Shown here: positions 15,064-23,462 of the stretch, one piece after another | Layout of the letters: each line of letters starts with the position of its first letter | Position numbering within the stretch: position 1 is the first letter of the stretch | Assembly: GCF_039521565.1 (NCBI RefSeq) | Contig: NZ_BAAACP010000007.1 | Coordinates: 1-64,000 of the forward strand | Reading direction: 5' to 3' | Source of the DNA: Paraclostridium tenue | GTDB taxonomy: Bacteria > Bacillota > Clostridia > Peptostreptococcales > Peptostreptococcaceae | Length of the DNA stretch: 64,000 nt | Position numbers and translations under genes: made by a program | Notes under the pieces: generated by a model | Databases searched by the model: none | Seen by the model: only the letters and a program-made list of their open reading frames with translations | Told to the model about the DNA's origin: nothing

Positions 15064-15330
15064 CTAATAACAATACTTAAGTTGCATCATTATATGGCGT
15101 AATGAATAAAACAAAGGTGATGTTTCATTAATTTCAACTATTTGTCTATTATCATACCAATGTGAAACTAGCATCTTTATAGCTAATTTGTATAATTCAT
15201 TATCATAAGTATCCACTTGTGAGCCACTATTTTTCAAATATATTTCTGCTGCTAATTTCATAGATTCTATCTGTTTATCATCGCAATTGGTATCAACTCT
15301 TAAAAAATCCTTTAATTCTTGTAAATCCAA
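15064..15330 (-). CDS. Head-tail connector (gp6-like) protein (TTG start)
   Basis: An 88-aa protein starting at TTG 15330 behind AGGTGA. All-helical, with the typical opening 'LQELKDFLRVDTNCDDKQIESMK', then 'AIKMLVSHWYDNRQ' and a final 'SLRHIMMQLKYCY'. This is the DNA-packaging/gp6 connector family that forms a ring on the portal. It is the first gene after the capsid gene and its terminator-like hairpin. Confidence 0.83.
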   Translation of the reverse strand: MDLQELKDFLRVDTNCDDKQIESMKLAAEIYLKNSGSQVDTYDNELYKLAIKMLVSHWYDNRQIVEINETSPLFYSLRHIMMQLKYCY

Positions 15331-15345
15331 ACTCTCACCTACTTT

Positions 15346-15371
15346 AAAAAGGACTATAAATTAATATAGTC
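15346..15371 (-). terminator. Hairpin plus T5 after the capsid gene
   Basis: A 7-bp stem GACTATA/TATAGTC (15352-15371) followed by T5 on the - strand, in the gap between the capsid and connector genes. Weak to moderate. Confidence 0.6.
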
Positions 15372-15382
15372 ATAAATAATTA

Positions 15383-16567
15383 TTACTTCTTAGTTTTTGT
15401 TACAGAAGAAGTTAAAGATATTTCTCCATATACAAAGGCTTCATCATCTAATGTTTGAACATCTTCTCTTTCTATTGCCCTTAGTAAAGTTAAATCATTT
15501 TCCCATGCATCTCCACCATCTGTAGTAATCTTGACCGCAACAGTTTGTCTATCAAATAATACTACTGACATTTCTATATCCCCTATTATTACAGGTGCTT
15601 TTCCTTCTGCTGTAGTTGGTAATATAGTATTGTCATACACATGAACAATCTTACCTTTTATCATATACTTGTCAGATTCACCTACAACCGGCTGTAATAT
15701 ATAATTACCGTCAGAATCTTTTAATTTATCTAAGAAATTATATCCATCTTGGTTTGTTATTATTTTTGCAAATTTAACATTAGCAGTATTTAACTTAGTA
15801 TTTAGTATATCTTTTATATCATCAAAGTCTTTTATTTCAACTCTTTCAGTCTTTTTAGCTAACTCTTCTAGTATTAAAGCATTTCTACACTCTCTTGAAT
15901 CATTCCCTATCCATTCATTTAATTGTTTTATTATATCTTCTGTAGAATCTCCAACTAACTCATTTGTTACATCATATATTGCAGCAAATTTGTCACAGTT
16001 ATATTCTAACTCTACAAATTGTGGTGTATTACCTTTTCCTATTGATTGACCTTCTCCCACTTTCTTAAAATTACTTCCTCCACTTCGTCTTTTTCTTACT
16101 GTCTTTTTCCCTGCTAAAGTTTTAACTGGTACTACAGTAACTAAATTTTGAAGTGCATCATTTGCTTCCCTTAATGTTATTATTGAACAATCTTCATCAA
16201 ATGGTACTAAAGCTCCACCATCTAACTTAGTACCTTCACTCATTCCATTTTTAACATCAACTAATAATAAATTTTGTTCTTTAGATGTTAAAGCTTCTCT
16301 TTTAATATACTTAGCAAATACTTCATTATTATTTTGTTTTATTTTATCTGCTTCTTTTATATTTTTACCTGTTATCTCTGCCATATTTTCAACATCTTTT
16401 ATTTGCCCATCTTCTAAATCTTTCAATAGATTAAATTTATCTTGTAATCCTTGTATTTCATTTTTCATTGCTTTAGCCTCTTCTATTTTATTTTCAACAA
16501 CTAAATTCTTAGCTTGTACTTTCTTACCTTCTATTTGTTCTAATATTTCTCTCATTTCTTTATTCAT
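15383..16567 (-). CDS. Major capsid protein, HK97 fold
   Basis: A 394-aa protein of the HK97 family. Residues about 1-105 are a charged coiled-coil scaffold (delta domain) that the ClpP-like protease encoded upstream would remove. From about 110, 'GGALVPFDEDCSIITLREANDALQNLV' opens the mature coat, with VVPVKTLAGKK, the P-domain and a C-terminal A-domain ('VVLFDRQTVAVKITTDGGDAWENDLTLLRAIERED'-type segment, positions about 340-375). The mature subunit would be about 285 residues, normal for the family. It is flanked by hairpins on both sides, which may set its mRNA level. Confidence 0.93.
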   Translation of the reverse strand: MNKEMREILEQIEGKKVQAKNLVVENKIEEAKAMKNEIQGLQDKFNLLKDLEDGQIKDVENMAEITGKNIKEADKIKQNNNEVFAKYIKREALTSKEQNLLLVDVKNGMSEGTKLDGGALVPFDEDCSIITLREANDALQNLVTVVPVKTLAGKKTVRKRRSGGSNFKKVGEGQSIGKGNTPQFVELEYNCDKFAAIYDVTNELVGDSTEDIIKQLNEWIGNDSRECRNALILEELAKKTERVEIKDFDDIKDILNTKLNTANVKFAKIITNQDGYNFLDKLKDSDGNYILQPVVGESDKYMIKGKIVHVYDNTILPTTAEGKAPVIIGDIEMSVVLFDRQTVAVKITTDGGDAWENDLTLLRAIEREDVQTLDDEAFVYGEISLTSSVTKTKK

Positions 16568-16604
16568 ATATCACACGTTTCCTTTCATTTTTAAATTTGA
16601 ACAT

Positions 16605-16633
16605 AAAAAAAGAACTACATTAAATCTAGTTCT
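16605..16633 (-). terminator. Hairpin plus T7 between protease and capsid genes
   Basis: Arms AGAACTA (16611-16617) and TAGTTCT (16627-16633) with seven T on the - strand (16605-16611). The end of the protease gene lies inside the hairpin. Confidence 0.65.
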
Positions 16634-17346
16634 AGTAATAACATTTCTTTTTCATGTTCTATATCTTGTTTGCTTTTTATTTCTTTATTATCAACTTTAA
16701 TTGAAATTAAATCTTTAGGTGTTTTAGTAAACTTATCAAGGTAATCTGAATTACATTTAGCTACTACATTCACTCTATCTGAAACTTCAATATTGAAGTA
16801 TTTAACTGCATCTTCTCCAATCAACCAAGTTTCTTCATCAACCATTTTTTTAATAGTTTCTAATTCAACACCTTCTTGTAACTTAGTTTTATATATATTT
16901 AATATACCTTCTTCAAGTTTATCTAAAGTTTCTGCAATCTCTCTTAAATCATTAGCATTACCATATGTTGATAATAATGGCTTGTGTATCATAAAGTAAG
17001 CATTTGAAGGACAAACTATTCTGTCCCCACACATAGATATAACACTAGCTATACTTGCTGCTATCCCATCAATATAAACCGTTTTATATCCTTTGTGACG
17101 TTTTAACATATTGTATATTGCAATTCCGGCAAATACATTTCCTCCTGGAGAATTTATATATATATTTAAATTCTTATCTCCAACTTCATTTAAGAAGTCT
17201 ATTATTTGCTCTGGATATTGATCTGTATCATCCCATGAATCATAATAATCACTAACTATATCTCCATAAAAATATAAATCAGCACTATTATCTGTAATAT
17301 TTTTAATTTTTAAAAATTCATTAAGATTACTCTTGTTGTTTTTCAT
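16615..17346 (-). CDS. ClpP-like prohead maturation protease
   Basis: A 243-aa serine protease of the ClpP/crotonase fold. INSPGGNVFAGIAIYNML (about residues 65-81) is the oxyanion-hole strand. Ser98 sits in GIAAS and His121 in YFMIHKP; an acidic residue near 170-175 (EETWLIGEDA) completes the triad. It digests the capsid scaffold domain and itself during head assembly. It overlaps the portal gene by 20 bases and ends in a hairpin before the capsid gene, which is the standard order. Confidence 0.93.
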   Translation of the reverse strand: MKNNKSNLNEFLKIKNITDNSADLYFYGDIVSDYYDSWDDTDQYPEQIIDFLNEVGDKNLNIYINSPGGNVFAGIAIYNMLKRHKGYKTVYIDGIAASIASVISMCGDRIVCPSNAYFMIHKPLLSTYGNANDLREIAETLDKLEEGILNIYKTKLQEGVELETIKKMVDEETWLIGEDAVKYFNIEVSDRVNVVAKCNSDYLDKFTKTPKDLISIKVDNKEIKSKQDIEHEKEMLLLELDLM

Positions 17347-18625
17347 TTATATTTTCACCACCTTTCATATATTGTTTTCCGACCATATCAAGTGGTATAA
17401 AATTACCATTTACAATAAGTTTATCTCCATCTGGTCTAGTTGGCATATTTAACATTAACCTACATTCATTTGCAGTTTTTATACCATTATTGGTAAACAT
17501 TGCAATTATTTCTGCTTGTGTTTTTAAGTCTGTTCTTAATAATGCACCTTCATTGAATTTAAAATAATAACCTTGTTTAATCTTATTATTAGATAATAAT
17601 TTATAAGTTATTTCTTGTTCATATTGAGTTAATATATACTGTAAAGTATTTACTAAGAATGATAATTGTTGCATTTCACTATTTGAATAACTGGATTTAC
17701 TATAATCATTTATAAAATTTGGAGAAATACCGAATGCCGCAGCTATCTGTAATGAATTATATTTCTTTAAATCTGCAAATTGTGCATCTGTTAGCTTTAA
17801 ATCTAAAGGTGTTATTTTTAATCCATATTCAAGTGGTATAATTTGTCCTGCATTACTTGAACCATTAGCAAAACCTTGTATTCCTTTAACCAATCTTGCT
17901 ACAGCTTTATCATCTAAATCCTCCGTATATTGTAATACAGCTTTACCAGTCATACCATTTTTATATAAATTATTTAAGAAGTTTTGTTGTTCTAATGAAC
18001 CTTCAATCGTATTAAATAATATATCTCTAACTGATATTCCTACAATACCATCATAAGTATTTGATGATTTAACATGCAATATATTGTCTTTATTTATGAC
18101 ATATTCATTACTACTTTTAGAATCATAGTATACATACCATATTGCATTATCTTTACCGAAATATCCCCCATTATCAATCATAACTCTTACATTTTCAGGA
18201 TGTAATATCCACATATCCTTTAACTTAGAACCTTGAAAGTTTAAATAAGCATATGCATTTCCATAATGATTTCTACAGTTTTCCATAGTTCCCCAAAATG
18301 TAGTAGCAGTCATATATGGATTAGGTCTCAATCTAATCATATTTAAATTATCATCATTTACTAACTTAACACCTTCTTTGCTTTCTTGATATAATTTAAG
18401 CGGTAATTTACCTATATTCTCTGATAATACTTTCATACATGTAAAATAAGTAACTTCACCTTTAACATCATTATTTAAATCGCTTACATTTACACCTAAA
18501 TTCTTAAGCAAAATTTTTTCTTCGTCACTAATAGTTAAATTATTAGCTTTAAATAACTGATTTACATGATTCTTATAAAAATCTGTTCGCTTAAATACAT
18601 TGATGACAAAATTTTTTATACCCAT
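17327..18625 (-). CDS. Phage portal protein
   Basis: A 432-aa HK97-type portal with ribosome site AAAGGTAGGTGA. Characteristic segments: 'VTYFTCMKVLSENIGKLPLKLY' (about 59-80), 'NPYMTATTFWGTMENCRNHYGNAYAYL' (about 102-128), and 'QIAAAFGISPNFINDYSKSSYSN' (about 295-317). Portals form the dodecameric ring at one capsid vertex, through which the terminase pumps DNA. The length is normal and the frame is intact. It overlaps the protease gene and lies just after the terminase. Confidence 0.93.
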   Translation of the reverse strand: MGIKNFVINVFKRTDFYKNHVNQLFKANNLTISDEEKILLKNLGVNVSDLNNDVKGEVTYFTCMKVLSENIGKLPLKLYQESKEGVKLVNDDNLNMIRLRPNPYMTATTFWGTMENCRNHYGNAYAYLNFQGSKLKDMWILHPENVRVMIDNGGYFGKDNAIWYVYYDSKSSNEYVINKDNILHVKSSNTYDGIVGISVRDILFNTIEGSLEQQNFLNNLYKNGMTGKAVLQYTEDLDDKAVARLVKGIQGFANGSSNAGQIIPLEYGLKITPLDLKLTDAQFADLKKYNSLQIAAAFGISPNFINDYSKSSYSNSEMQQLSFLVNTLQYILTQYEQEITYKLLSNNKIKQGYYFKFNEGALLRTDLKTQAEIIAMFTNNGIKTANECRLMLNMPTRPDGDKLIVNGNFIPLDMVGKQYMKGGENINEKQQE

Positions 18626-18656
18626 TTATTCACCTACCTTTCAATTCATGACATAA

Positions 18657-20330
18657 TTACCACCCCATAACTTTAAGATAATTATTAATTGATTCATTAT
18701 AATCTACTTTTTCTTCTCTTTGTATTGCACCATGTAATCCCATTACCATAGCTATAATACCGTCTATTTTATTTTTAGATTTTGCTTTAGAATACTTTAT
18801 ATTGCCAGCGTCATCTAATGTTGCTGTCACATTCTTTGCCATCCATGTAAAACATTCATTATTAGCTATTTCAATTTTTTTATCTATTAATAAATTTTCA
18901 AATTCTCTAATTACTGGAGACATACTCCTAAAACCTTGACCAAATCCAACTAAATCAAAATCTTCTTCTAATGCAGATTGAGTTTACGGTGATCCCCATC
19001 TATCAAATAATATTTGTTGTACATTTTTGGTATCTTTAATAAATCCATGTAACTGATTAAAGTTAATATAATTGCCTTCTAAAGTATTTATATAACCTTG
19101 TTTATTCCATATATTATAAGGTACTTTATCTCTTTCTTCTCTTTCATCTAGTGTTCCTTTAGGTGTAAATAGGTGAGGATATACAATATATTTATCTCTA
19201 TCTTCATCATAAAATACTTGTACAAATGCTGTAATGTCTTTAGAACTTGACAAGTCTAATCCACACCAACTAGGAAGATGTTTAACTTCATCATACTTAA
19301 TATCTCTTAATGCTTCATTCCACAATATCATATTGATAGCACCATTTAATTCAGTTGATACATGTTGATTTAAAAAGAATCTTCTAAAACTCGCTTCTCT
19401 TGTCTTAGATTGCATTGCTCTTAGTGCCAAGTTCTTTAAATCTTCATATTTTCTAAACTTCCCTAATGCTGGATTTGCATTATACCATTCATTTTCATCA
19501 TCTAAAGAACAATCTTGTTTAGCTTCAAAAATAGCATAATAAAAGCTATCGTCAACGTAATCTTCGTTTTCAATAGCTTTGGATAAATTATATAATTCAG
19601 TTTCTAAATTCAAAGGATTTTCCCCACTCGATGCAGTTGTTATTGTTATACCTAAAGGTTCATTAAATATACCTTGTCCAGTTTTAAGTTTATCATATAG
19701 TTTTTGATCTGGTGCTTCATGTATTTCATCCATACAAAACACTAAGTCTGCGTAACTATCTGCATTTTTAGCATCGGAAGACAATACTCTAAGATATGAA
19801 TTCTCATCTTTTCTGTATATTACTTTTTGAGAATCGGTTATCTTACATCTTTTCTTTAATGGGCTATTAATAATAAAATGTTTAATTGAATTATATAATA
19901 ATGATGCTTGTTTTGTTGTATTTGCCGTTATTATATATTCTGCACCATATTCAGTTCTAAAGAAGTACAGATATGTTATTATTAATGCTATAACAAATGA
20001 CTTTCCATTTTTTCTAGGTATATTAATATGTGCTTCTCTAAACCTTCTTAGATTATCGCTTTTTCTTTTAACACATAATATATCTGTACATATTTCAAAT
20101 TGAAATACTAATAACTCTATATTAGTTCCTTTTTTCCCTTTATCTAAATGTAGTCGTTGTGAAAACTTAACAAATCTTCTAGCTTCTTCTTCATCAAAAT
20201 AATATTTATCATCATTCCACTTTAATCCTTGTAAATATAATAGAGAATCTAACAACTCATCATTTACTATCATGCTATTGTTTACATCTTTAGTTAAATT
20301 AATAATTCTTTGTCTTATTCGTTTATCCAT
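18657..20330 (-). pseudogene. terL: Terminase large subunit with in-frame TAA stop
   Basis: Read through, the frame encodes 557 residues, normal for a P27-partnered TerL. The N-terminal ATPase has PRKNGKS (105-111, Walker A) and LVFCMDEIHEA (Walker B, Asp201-Glu202); a nuclease domain begins near residue 352 (GLDLSSSKDITAF). Codon 449 is TAA (18984-18986), right after DRWGSP. The same frame resumes with TQSALEEDFDLVGFGQGFRSMSP, the conserved end of the nuclease domain, so this is a nonsense change and not a frameshift. Truncation removes the C-terminal ~108 residues. An internal ATG at 18923 has no properly spaced ribosome site. Unless suppressed or read through, packaging should fail. Confidence 0.92.
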
Positions 20331-20676
20331 TTAACCATACATCCATATCTTCATTATCTTCTTGATTAATAGTTGCATTTAATATCGTTAGCATATTAGT
20401 AAATGTTTTTAAATCTTCTCTTAGTTCTTTTTTAGCGGGATTAACTTTTAGTACTCCGGTTACGTTCTTAATATATGTTCCTTCCAATTCAAGTATCTTT
20501 TTATTATTTTCTATTAGAGTTAATAGATCTAAACAATTGTTAAATATCAATTCTTGTTCTTTATTAGTCAGTCTATTCTTATAGTACTTTTTAAATTGTG
20601 CTAATGTTATTTTTTTAGTTTTAAATTCTACTAGGATTTTTGTGTCTATCATATCTTCCCGATCACCATTTTTCAT
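20323..20676 (-). CDS. terS: Terminase small subunit, P27 family (start uncertain)
   Basis: A P27-family small terminase, which binds the packaging site and delivers DNA to TerL; it overlaps terL by 8 bases. Family features are YIKNVTGVLKVNPAKKELRED and FTNMLTILNAT. From ATG 20676 the product is 117 aa, but no ribosome site precedes it. The frame stays open upstream to 20727, where ATA follows AAGGTAGGTGA at normal spacing (the same ribosome site used by the portal gene), giving 17 extra residues (STNEYYKQYRRAERS-like). The natural start was therefore probably an ATG now changed to ATA, which would lower expression. Confidence 0.8.
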   Translation of the reverse strand: MKNGDREDMIDTKILVEFKTKKITLAQFKKYYKNRLTNKEQELIFNNCLDLLTLIENNKKILELEGTYIKNVTGVLKVNPAKKELREDLKTFTNMLTILNATINQEDNEDMDVWLNG

Positions 20677-20930
20677 AGAACGTTCTGCTCTTCTATATTG
20701 TTTATAATATTCATTAGTACTAGATATATAAATTCACCTACCTTATGTTTATATTAGTTAGATTTCTTATCATGTTCAACTTTTTAATATTTTTATCAAA
20801 ATTTCTTAAGCGTCATTCCTTCCACGCTTTTCGGTTCCCTACTTACAAACTTTTTACATCCCCCTACCAAAATTAATTTTTTAATCTATATACTTTCAAT
20901 TTGTTTTGATAATTTTTATATCTTCTTTAA
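20677..20930. other. Non-coding gap with candidate cos site
   Basis: There is no gene here beyond the possible N-terminal extension of terS. Most is AT-rich, but 20805-20870 is markedly GC-richer than its surroundings and holds a 22-base interrupted palindrome (20808-20829, arms AAGCGT/ACGCTT around 10 bases). In phages with an HNH-terminase pair, the cos site lies close to terS, so this is the best cos candidate. Confidence 0.45.
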
Positions 20931-21524
20931 TTAAAAATATAAGTTTTCTGCATCTTTCCTTGCTTTTATTGCATCTTCTTTATTCTGAAATGTCCCTAAA
21001 TTAATATTTCTTCCTGCATGAGATATTTTAGATCTCCATCTATTTTTTGATTTGTCAAAAGAAACACCATTTATTCCACTTGTATTATTAACATGCTTAA
21101 ATTGTTTTTTATATTCTTTAATGGTAACAACTTTTAGATTACTTCTTCTAAAATCTGACTTATCATTATTTATAAATATAATTTTATTTTTTGTTTTATC
21201 TATATCTAATAAGTAATACTCTAATCTGTAATTGGTCTTTCTATTTACAAAAGAATTATCTCTAAATACATAACTCCATTTAATTCTTAATACTTTATCA
21301 GTATCTTTTTTGTCTATTTTAAATCTTTTTACTTCATTATGTTTATTATCAGTAACTATTACTTCATCGTAATTTTCATTAGATACTACTTTATGTTTAT
21401 CTAATCTAGTAGTAGCATCATTATCTAATAATTCGCCATACTTTCTAACTTGATAATAGTGTTTGTGGCACAATCCTTTTCTTAAATAACTTTGTTTTTT
21501 TCCACACACCTTACATCTCTTCAT
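20931..21524 (-). CDS. AP2-domain, zinc-finger protein (HNH homing-endonuclease-like)
   Basis: A 197-aa protein from ATG 21524, behind GGGAGTG. The N-terminus has a Cys cluster (CKVCGKK...LCHKHY), a short zinc-binding module. The middle (about 75-135) resembles an HNH endonuclease core with 'IFINNDKSDFRRSNLKVVT'. The C-terminal ~50 residues are an AP2 DNA-binding domain (GINGVSFDKSKNRWRSKI...NLGTFQNKEDAIKARKDAE). Such proteins are mobile homing endonucleases or their relatives. It lies between the packaging HNH gene and terS, a favoured landing site. The core catalytic histidines are not obvious, so it may be DNA-binding only. Confidence 0.72.
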   Translation of the reverse strand: MKRCKVCGKKQSYLRKGLCHKHYYQVRKYGELLDNDATTRLDKHKVVSNENYDEVIVTDNKHNEVKRFKIDKKDTDKVLRIKWSYVFRDNSFVNRKTNYRLEYYLLDIDKTKNKIIFINNDKSDFRRSNLKVVTIKEYKKQFKHVNNTSGINGVSFDKSKNRWRSKISHAGRNINLGTFQNKEDAIKARKDAENLYF

Positions 21525-21557
21525 TAACACATTCACTCCCAAACATTTTTTGTAACT

Positions 21558-21589
21558 AAAAAAGAGATAGACATGGATATCTATCTCTT
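21558..21589 (-). terminator. Terminator after the HNH gene
   Basis: A perfect 10-bp stem (AAGAGATAGA 21562-21571 with TCTATCTCTT 21580-21589) followed by T6 on the - strand. The HNH gene's last codons lie in the hairpin. Confidence 0.78.
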
Positions 21590-22021
21590 GAATATACTAT
21601 TGTTAACTATTTCTCTTAGTTTGTCTTGCATATCATGCTTTAACTTATCACTCTTATCATACTGTAAATGTATCTGTTTATGACATTTATCACATAAAGA
21701 TATTAGATTTTTTGGTGTCAAGGATAACTCTTTGTTTTCTTTTATAGGAACAATATGATGTATAACATCTTTATACTTTATTTTATCTTTGGATAAACAT
21801 ACTAAACACAAACATTTATCTCTCAATTTAATTTGTGTTGCTATAGTTCTCCACGCCTTACTATTGTAGAATGATTGAGATTCTTTATCTCTTCTATTTT
21901 TATTATAATATTTGTAACCTTCTCTTTTTGTTTTAATATATAGTTTATTACAATCATTACAATAAGTATTACCAATCGGAATTATCTTTTGACATCTAGC
22001 ACAACATTTCATTAAAGCCAT
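21581..22021 (-). CDS. HNH endonuclease, packaging-associated
   Basis: A 146-aa protein. An N-terminal zinc-ribbon-like CCARCQ...CNDCNK (about 6-26) precedes the HNH core: RDKCLCLVC (about 78-86), then IHHIVPI with the catalytic His pair (about 101-107), SLTPKNLISLCDKCHKQIH (about 115-133). HNH proteins encoded beside terminase genes in HK97-like phages nick or cut at cos and are needed for packaging. The domain appears intact. It is the first gene of the late - strand module. Confidence 0.88.
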   Translation of the reverse strand: MALMKCCARCQKIIPIGNTYCNDCNKLYIKTKREGYKYYNKNRRDKESQSFYNSKAWRTIATQIKLRDKCLCLVCLSKDKIKYKDVIHHIVPIKENKELSLTPKNLISLCDKCHKQIHLQYDKSDKLKHDMQDKLREIVNNSIFKR

Positions 22022-22378
22022 TATATAACTTCGCCTTCCAATTTTTTAATTCTGTAAATTTAAATTCTATTTCTTCATTTTCCTTATTTGTAACATAAAT
22101 TTCATAAGAAAATTGATGATCCGCTAAATTAAAAGAATAATTCTATAACTCCTAGATAATTTTCTAATCCATCCAATGTAATATTCTTTACTTTGTCTAA
22201 ATAAAACAAATATAAGTAAACTCTACAAATTTAATCTTAATATAAGATCATATAACTCTGCATCTAAAACTATAGTTATTATTAAATCTAGTAATTCATC
22301 ATCTATTTCAATATCTATTTTTCTTATGTTACATTCATTTTCAATTTGTTTTTTTATATATTCTTTATCTATTAACAC
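21996..22378 (-). pseudogene. Frameshifted small phage gene
   Basis: A GTG start at 22378, behind AAAGGTAGGTG, opens a 51-codon frame (MLIDKEYIKKQIENEC ... LILRLNL, stop at 22223). A second frame carries YLDKVKNITLDGLENYLGVIELFF to a stop. One base later in a T4 run, a third continues NLADHQFSYEIYVTNKEN to FNEMLC, stopping at 21996 inside the HNH gene start. The last two clearly belong to one protein broken by a one-base insertion. Whether the 51-aa part belongs to the same gene is uncertain. Confidence 0.5.
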
Positions 22379-22408
22379 ATTACATTAACACCTACCTTTG
22401 ATCAAAAA

Positions 22409-22447
22409 TATGTAAAAGAGATAACATTGAAAAATATGTTATCTCTT
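22409..22447 (-). terminator. Hairpin upstream of the late module
   Basis: A 12-bp perfect stem (AAGAGATAACAT 22416-22427 with ATGTTATCTCTT 22436-22447) with a short T-run on the - strand. It could stop transcripts from 23462 before they enter the late genes. Confidence 0.6.
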
Positions 22448-22880
22448 AATTTAGTAAATAATACTACCACTAATAAAAAAGTTGACGTTAATTAACCTTT
22501 TATTTTTATTCATAAATTAAATAAAAATTTTGTTCCTGAACTTGAAATATTATTAAAGAAATCAAAAAAGAGATTAGAAGAAACTATATTCTCTTTTGAT
22601 TCAAGTATCGTTAGATAGTAATTTGTTCTGCCTCAATTCTAGTCAACTATGAAACTATCATATCTGAGTATTTATATATGTAAAATAAGCATGAATTAAT
22701 TCATACTTATTAATAATAAGAAGGAGGTCAAATATTAAAAGTAAAAGAAATAACAAACTACTCTTACATATATATAGTACTGTTTACATGTCAAAAACTG
22801 TATAATTTAAGTTAACAACTATAATTATCAACTTAAAAATAATCATTTTAAATAAAAATAACCCACAATTAAGTGAGTTA
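22448..22880. other. Non-coding boundary between late and early modules
   Basis: There is no convincing gene here. It contains a 28-base near-perfect palindrome (22684-22711, one mismatched pair) and, on the + strand, an isolated AAGGAGG that would serve only a 24-codon ORF with an ATT start. It may hold the late promoter and its operator; that is inferred. Confidence 0.4.
22684..22711. repeat. 28-base palindrome, operator-like
   Basis: AATAAG.ATGAATTAATTCAT.CTTATT is symmetric except for one pair. No T-run follows it, so a protein-binding site is as likely as a terminator. Confidence 0.5.
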
Positions 22881-22882
22881 TT
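22857..22882 (-). terminator. Terminator after the membrane coiled-coil gene
   Basis: AATAACCCAC (22857-22866) pairs with GTGAGTTATT (22873-22882) with one G-T-type mismatch; on the - strand it is followed by TTTATTT. Confidence 0.6.
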
Positions 22883-23462
22883 AGTTACTTGGGATTAATT
22901 TTATTTGTACAGAATCTATAGATAATTTAGTACCAGAAGGTAATTCTATATTTTTATATTCTGATTGATACATTCCACCAGAAGTACCCATTACCGCATT
23001 TATTCCCCCATCGTATAGATTACTACTCGAAACATTACCATTGCCATTTATAGCTACTATATTATATATTCCTTCTTTGAAATCTTTACCTGATACATAG
23101 TTACCATTTGATAGAGTTGTTGCTTTCTCTTCTAGTTTTTCTTTTTCTTCTGCTGCTTCATTTTTTAATCTAGCTGTTTCCGCTTCATCTGCTTCCTTTT
23201 CAAGTTTTTTCTGTTCTTCTTTATTCATATCAAACCAAGGTTTAGCTTGATCTAATTTAGCCGTTAATTTGTCTATTTCATTACTTTTCATTTCACTTGC
23301 AACTTCCATAGAACTTATTTTTTGCTTATATTCTTCATTTTGATTTGAAATTTCACATGTCCCTATAGCCATGATTACTAAGGATAATACTGATCCTAAT
23401 ATAAATCCTCCACCATGCTTAATTATTAATTTTAAATTTTTCTTATTAAATAGTTTCTTCAT
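22881..23462 (-). CDS. Membrane-anchored coiled-coil protein
   Basis: A 193-aa protein from ATG 23462 (GGAG 12 bases upstream). A basic N-terminus leads into one transmembrane helix (about 10-35, containing GFILGSVLSLVIMAIGT). A coiled coil follows (about 40-115, rich in Glu/Lys/Ala), then a compact C-terminal domain (about 120-193: YVSGKDFKEGIYNI, GGINAVMG, IELPSGTKLSI). This layout recurs in Gram-positive phages and chromosomes as a surface or lysogenic-conversion protein with no established role. It has its own terminator and is divergent from the helicase operon, so it is likely expressed in the lysogen. Confidence 0.68.
   Translation of the reverse strand: MKKLFNKKNLKLIIKHGGGFILGSVLSLVIMAIGTCEISNQNEEYKQKISSMEVASEMKSNEIDKLTAKLDQAKPWFDMNKEEQKKLEKEADEAETARLKNEAAEEKEKLEEKATTLSNGNYVSGKDFKEGIYNIVAINGNGNVSSSNLYDGGINAVMGTSGGMYQSEYKNIELPSGTKLSIDSVQIKLIPSN

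Noticed and set aside
18984..18986. Stop-codon recoding in the prophage
   Set aside because: TAA terminates nearly all other genes of the element, including its structural genes, so reassignment is not credible.
22736..22810. Short + strand ORF behind a perfect AAGGAGG
   Set aside because: It would need an ATT start and encodes only 24 codons without a recognisable feature.
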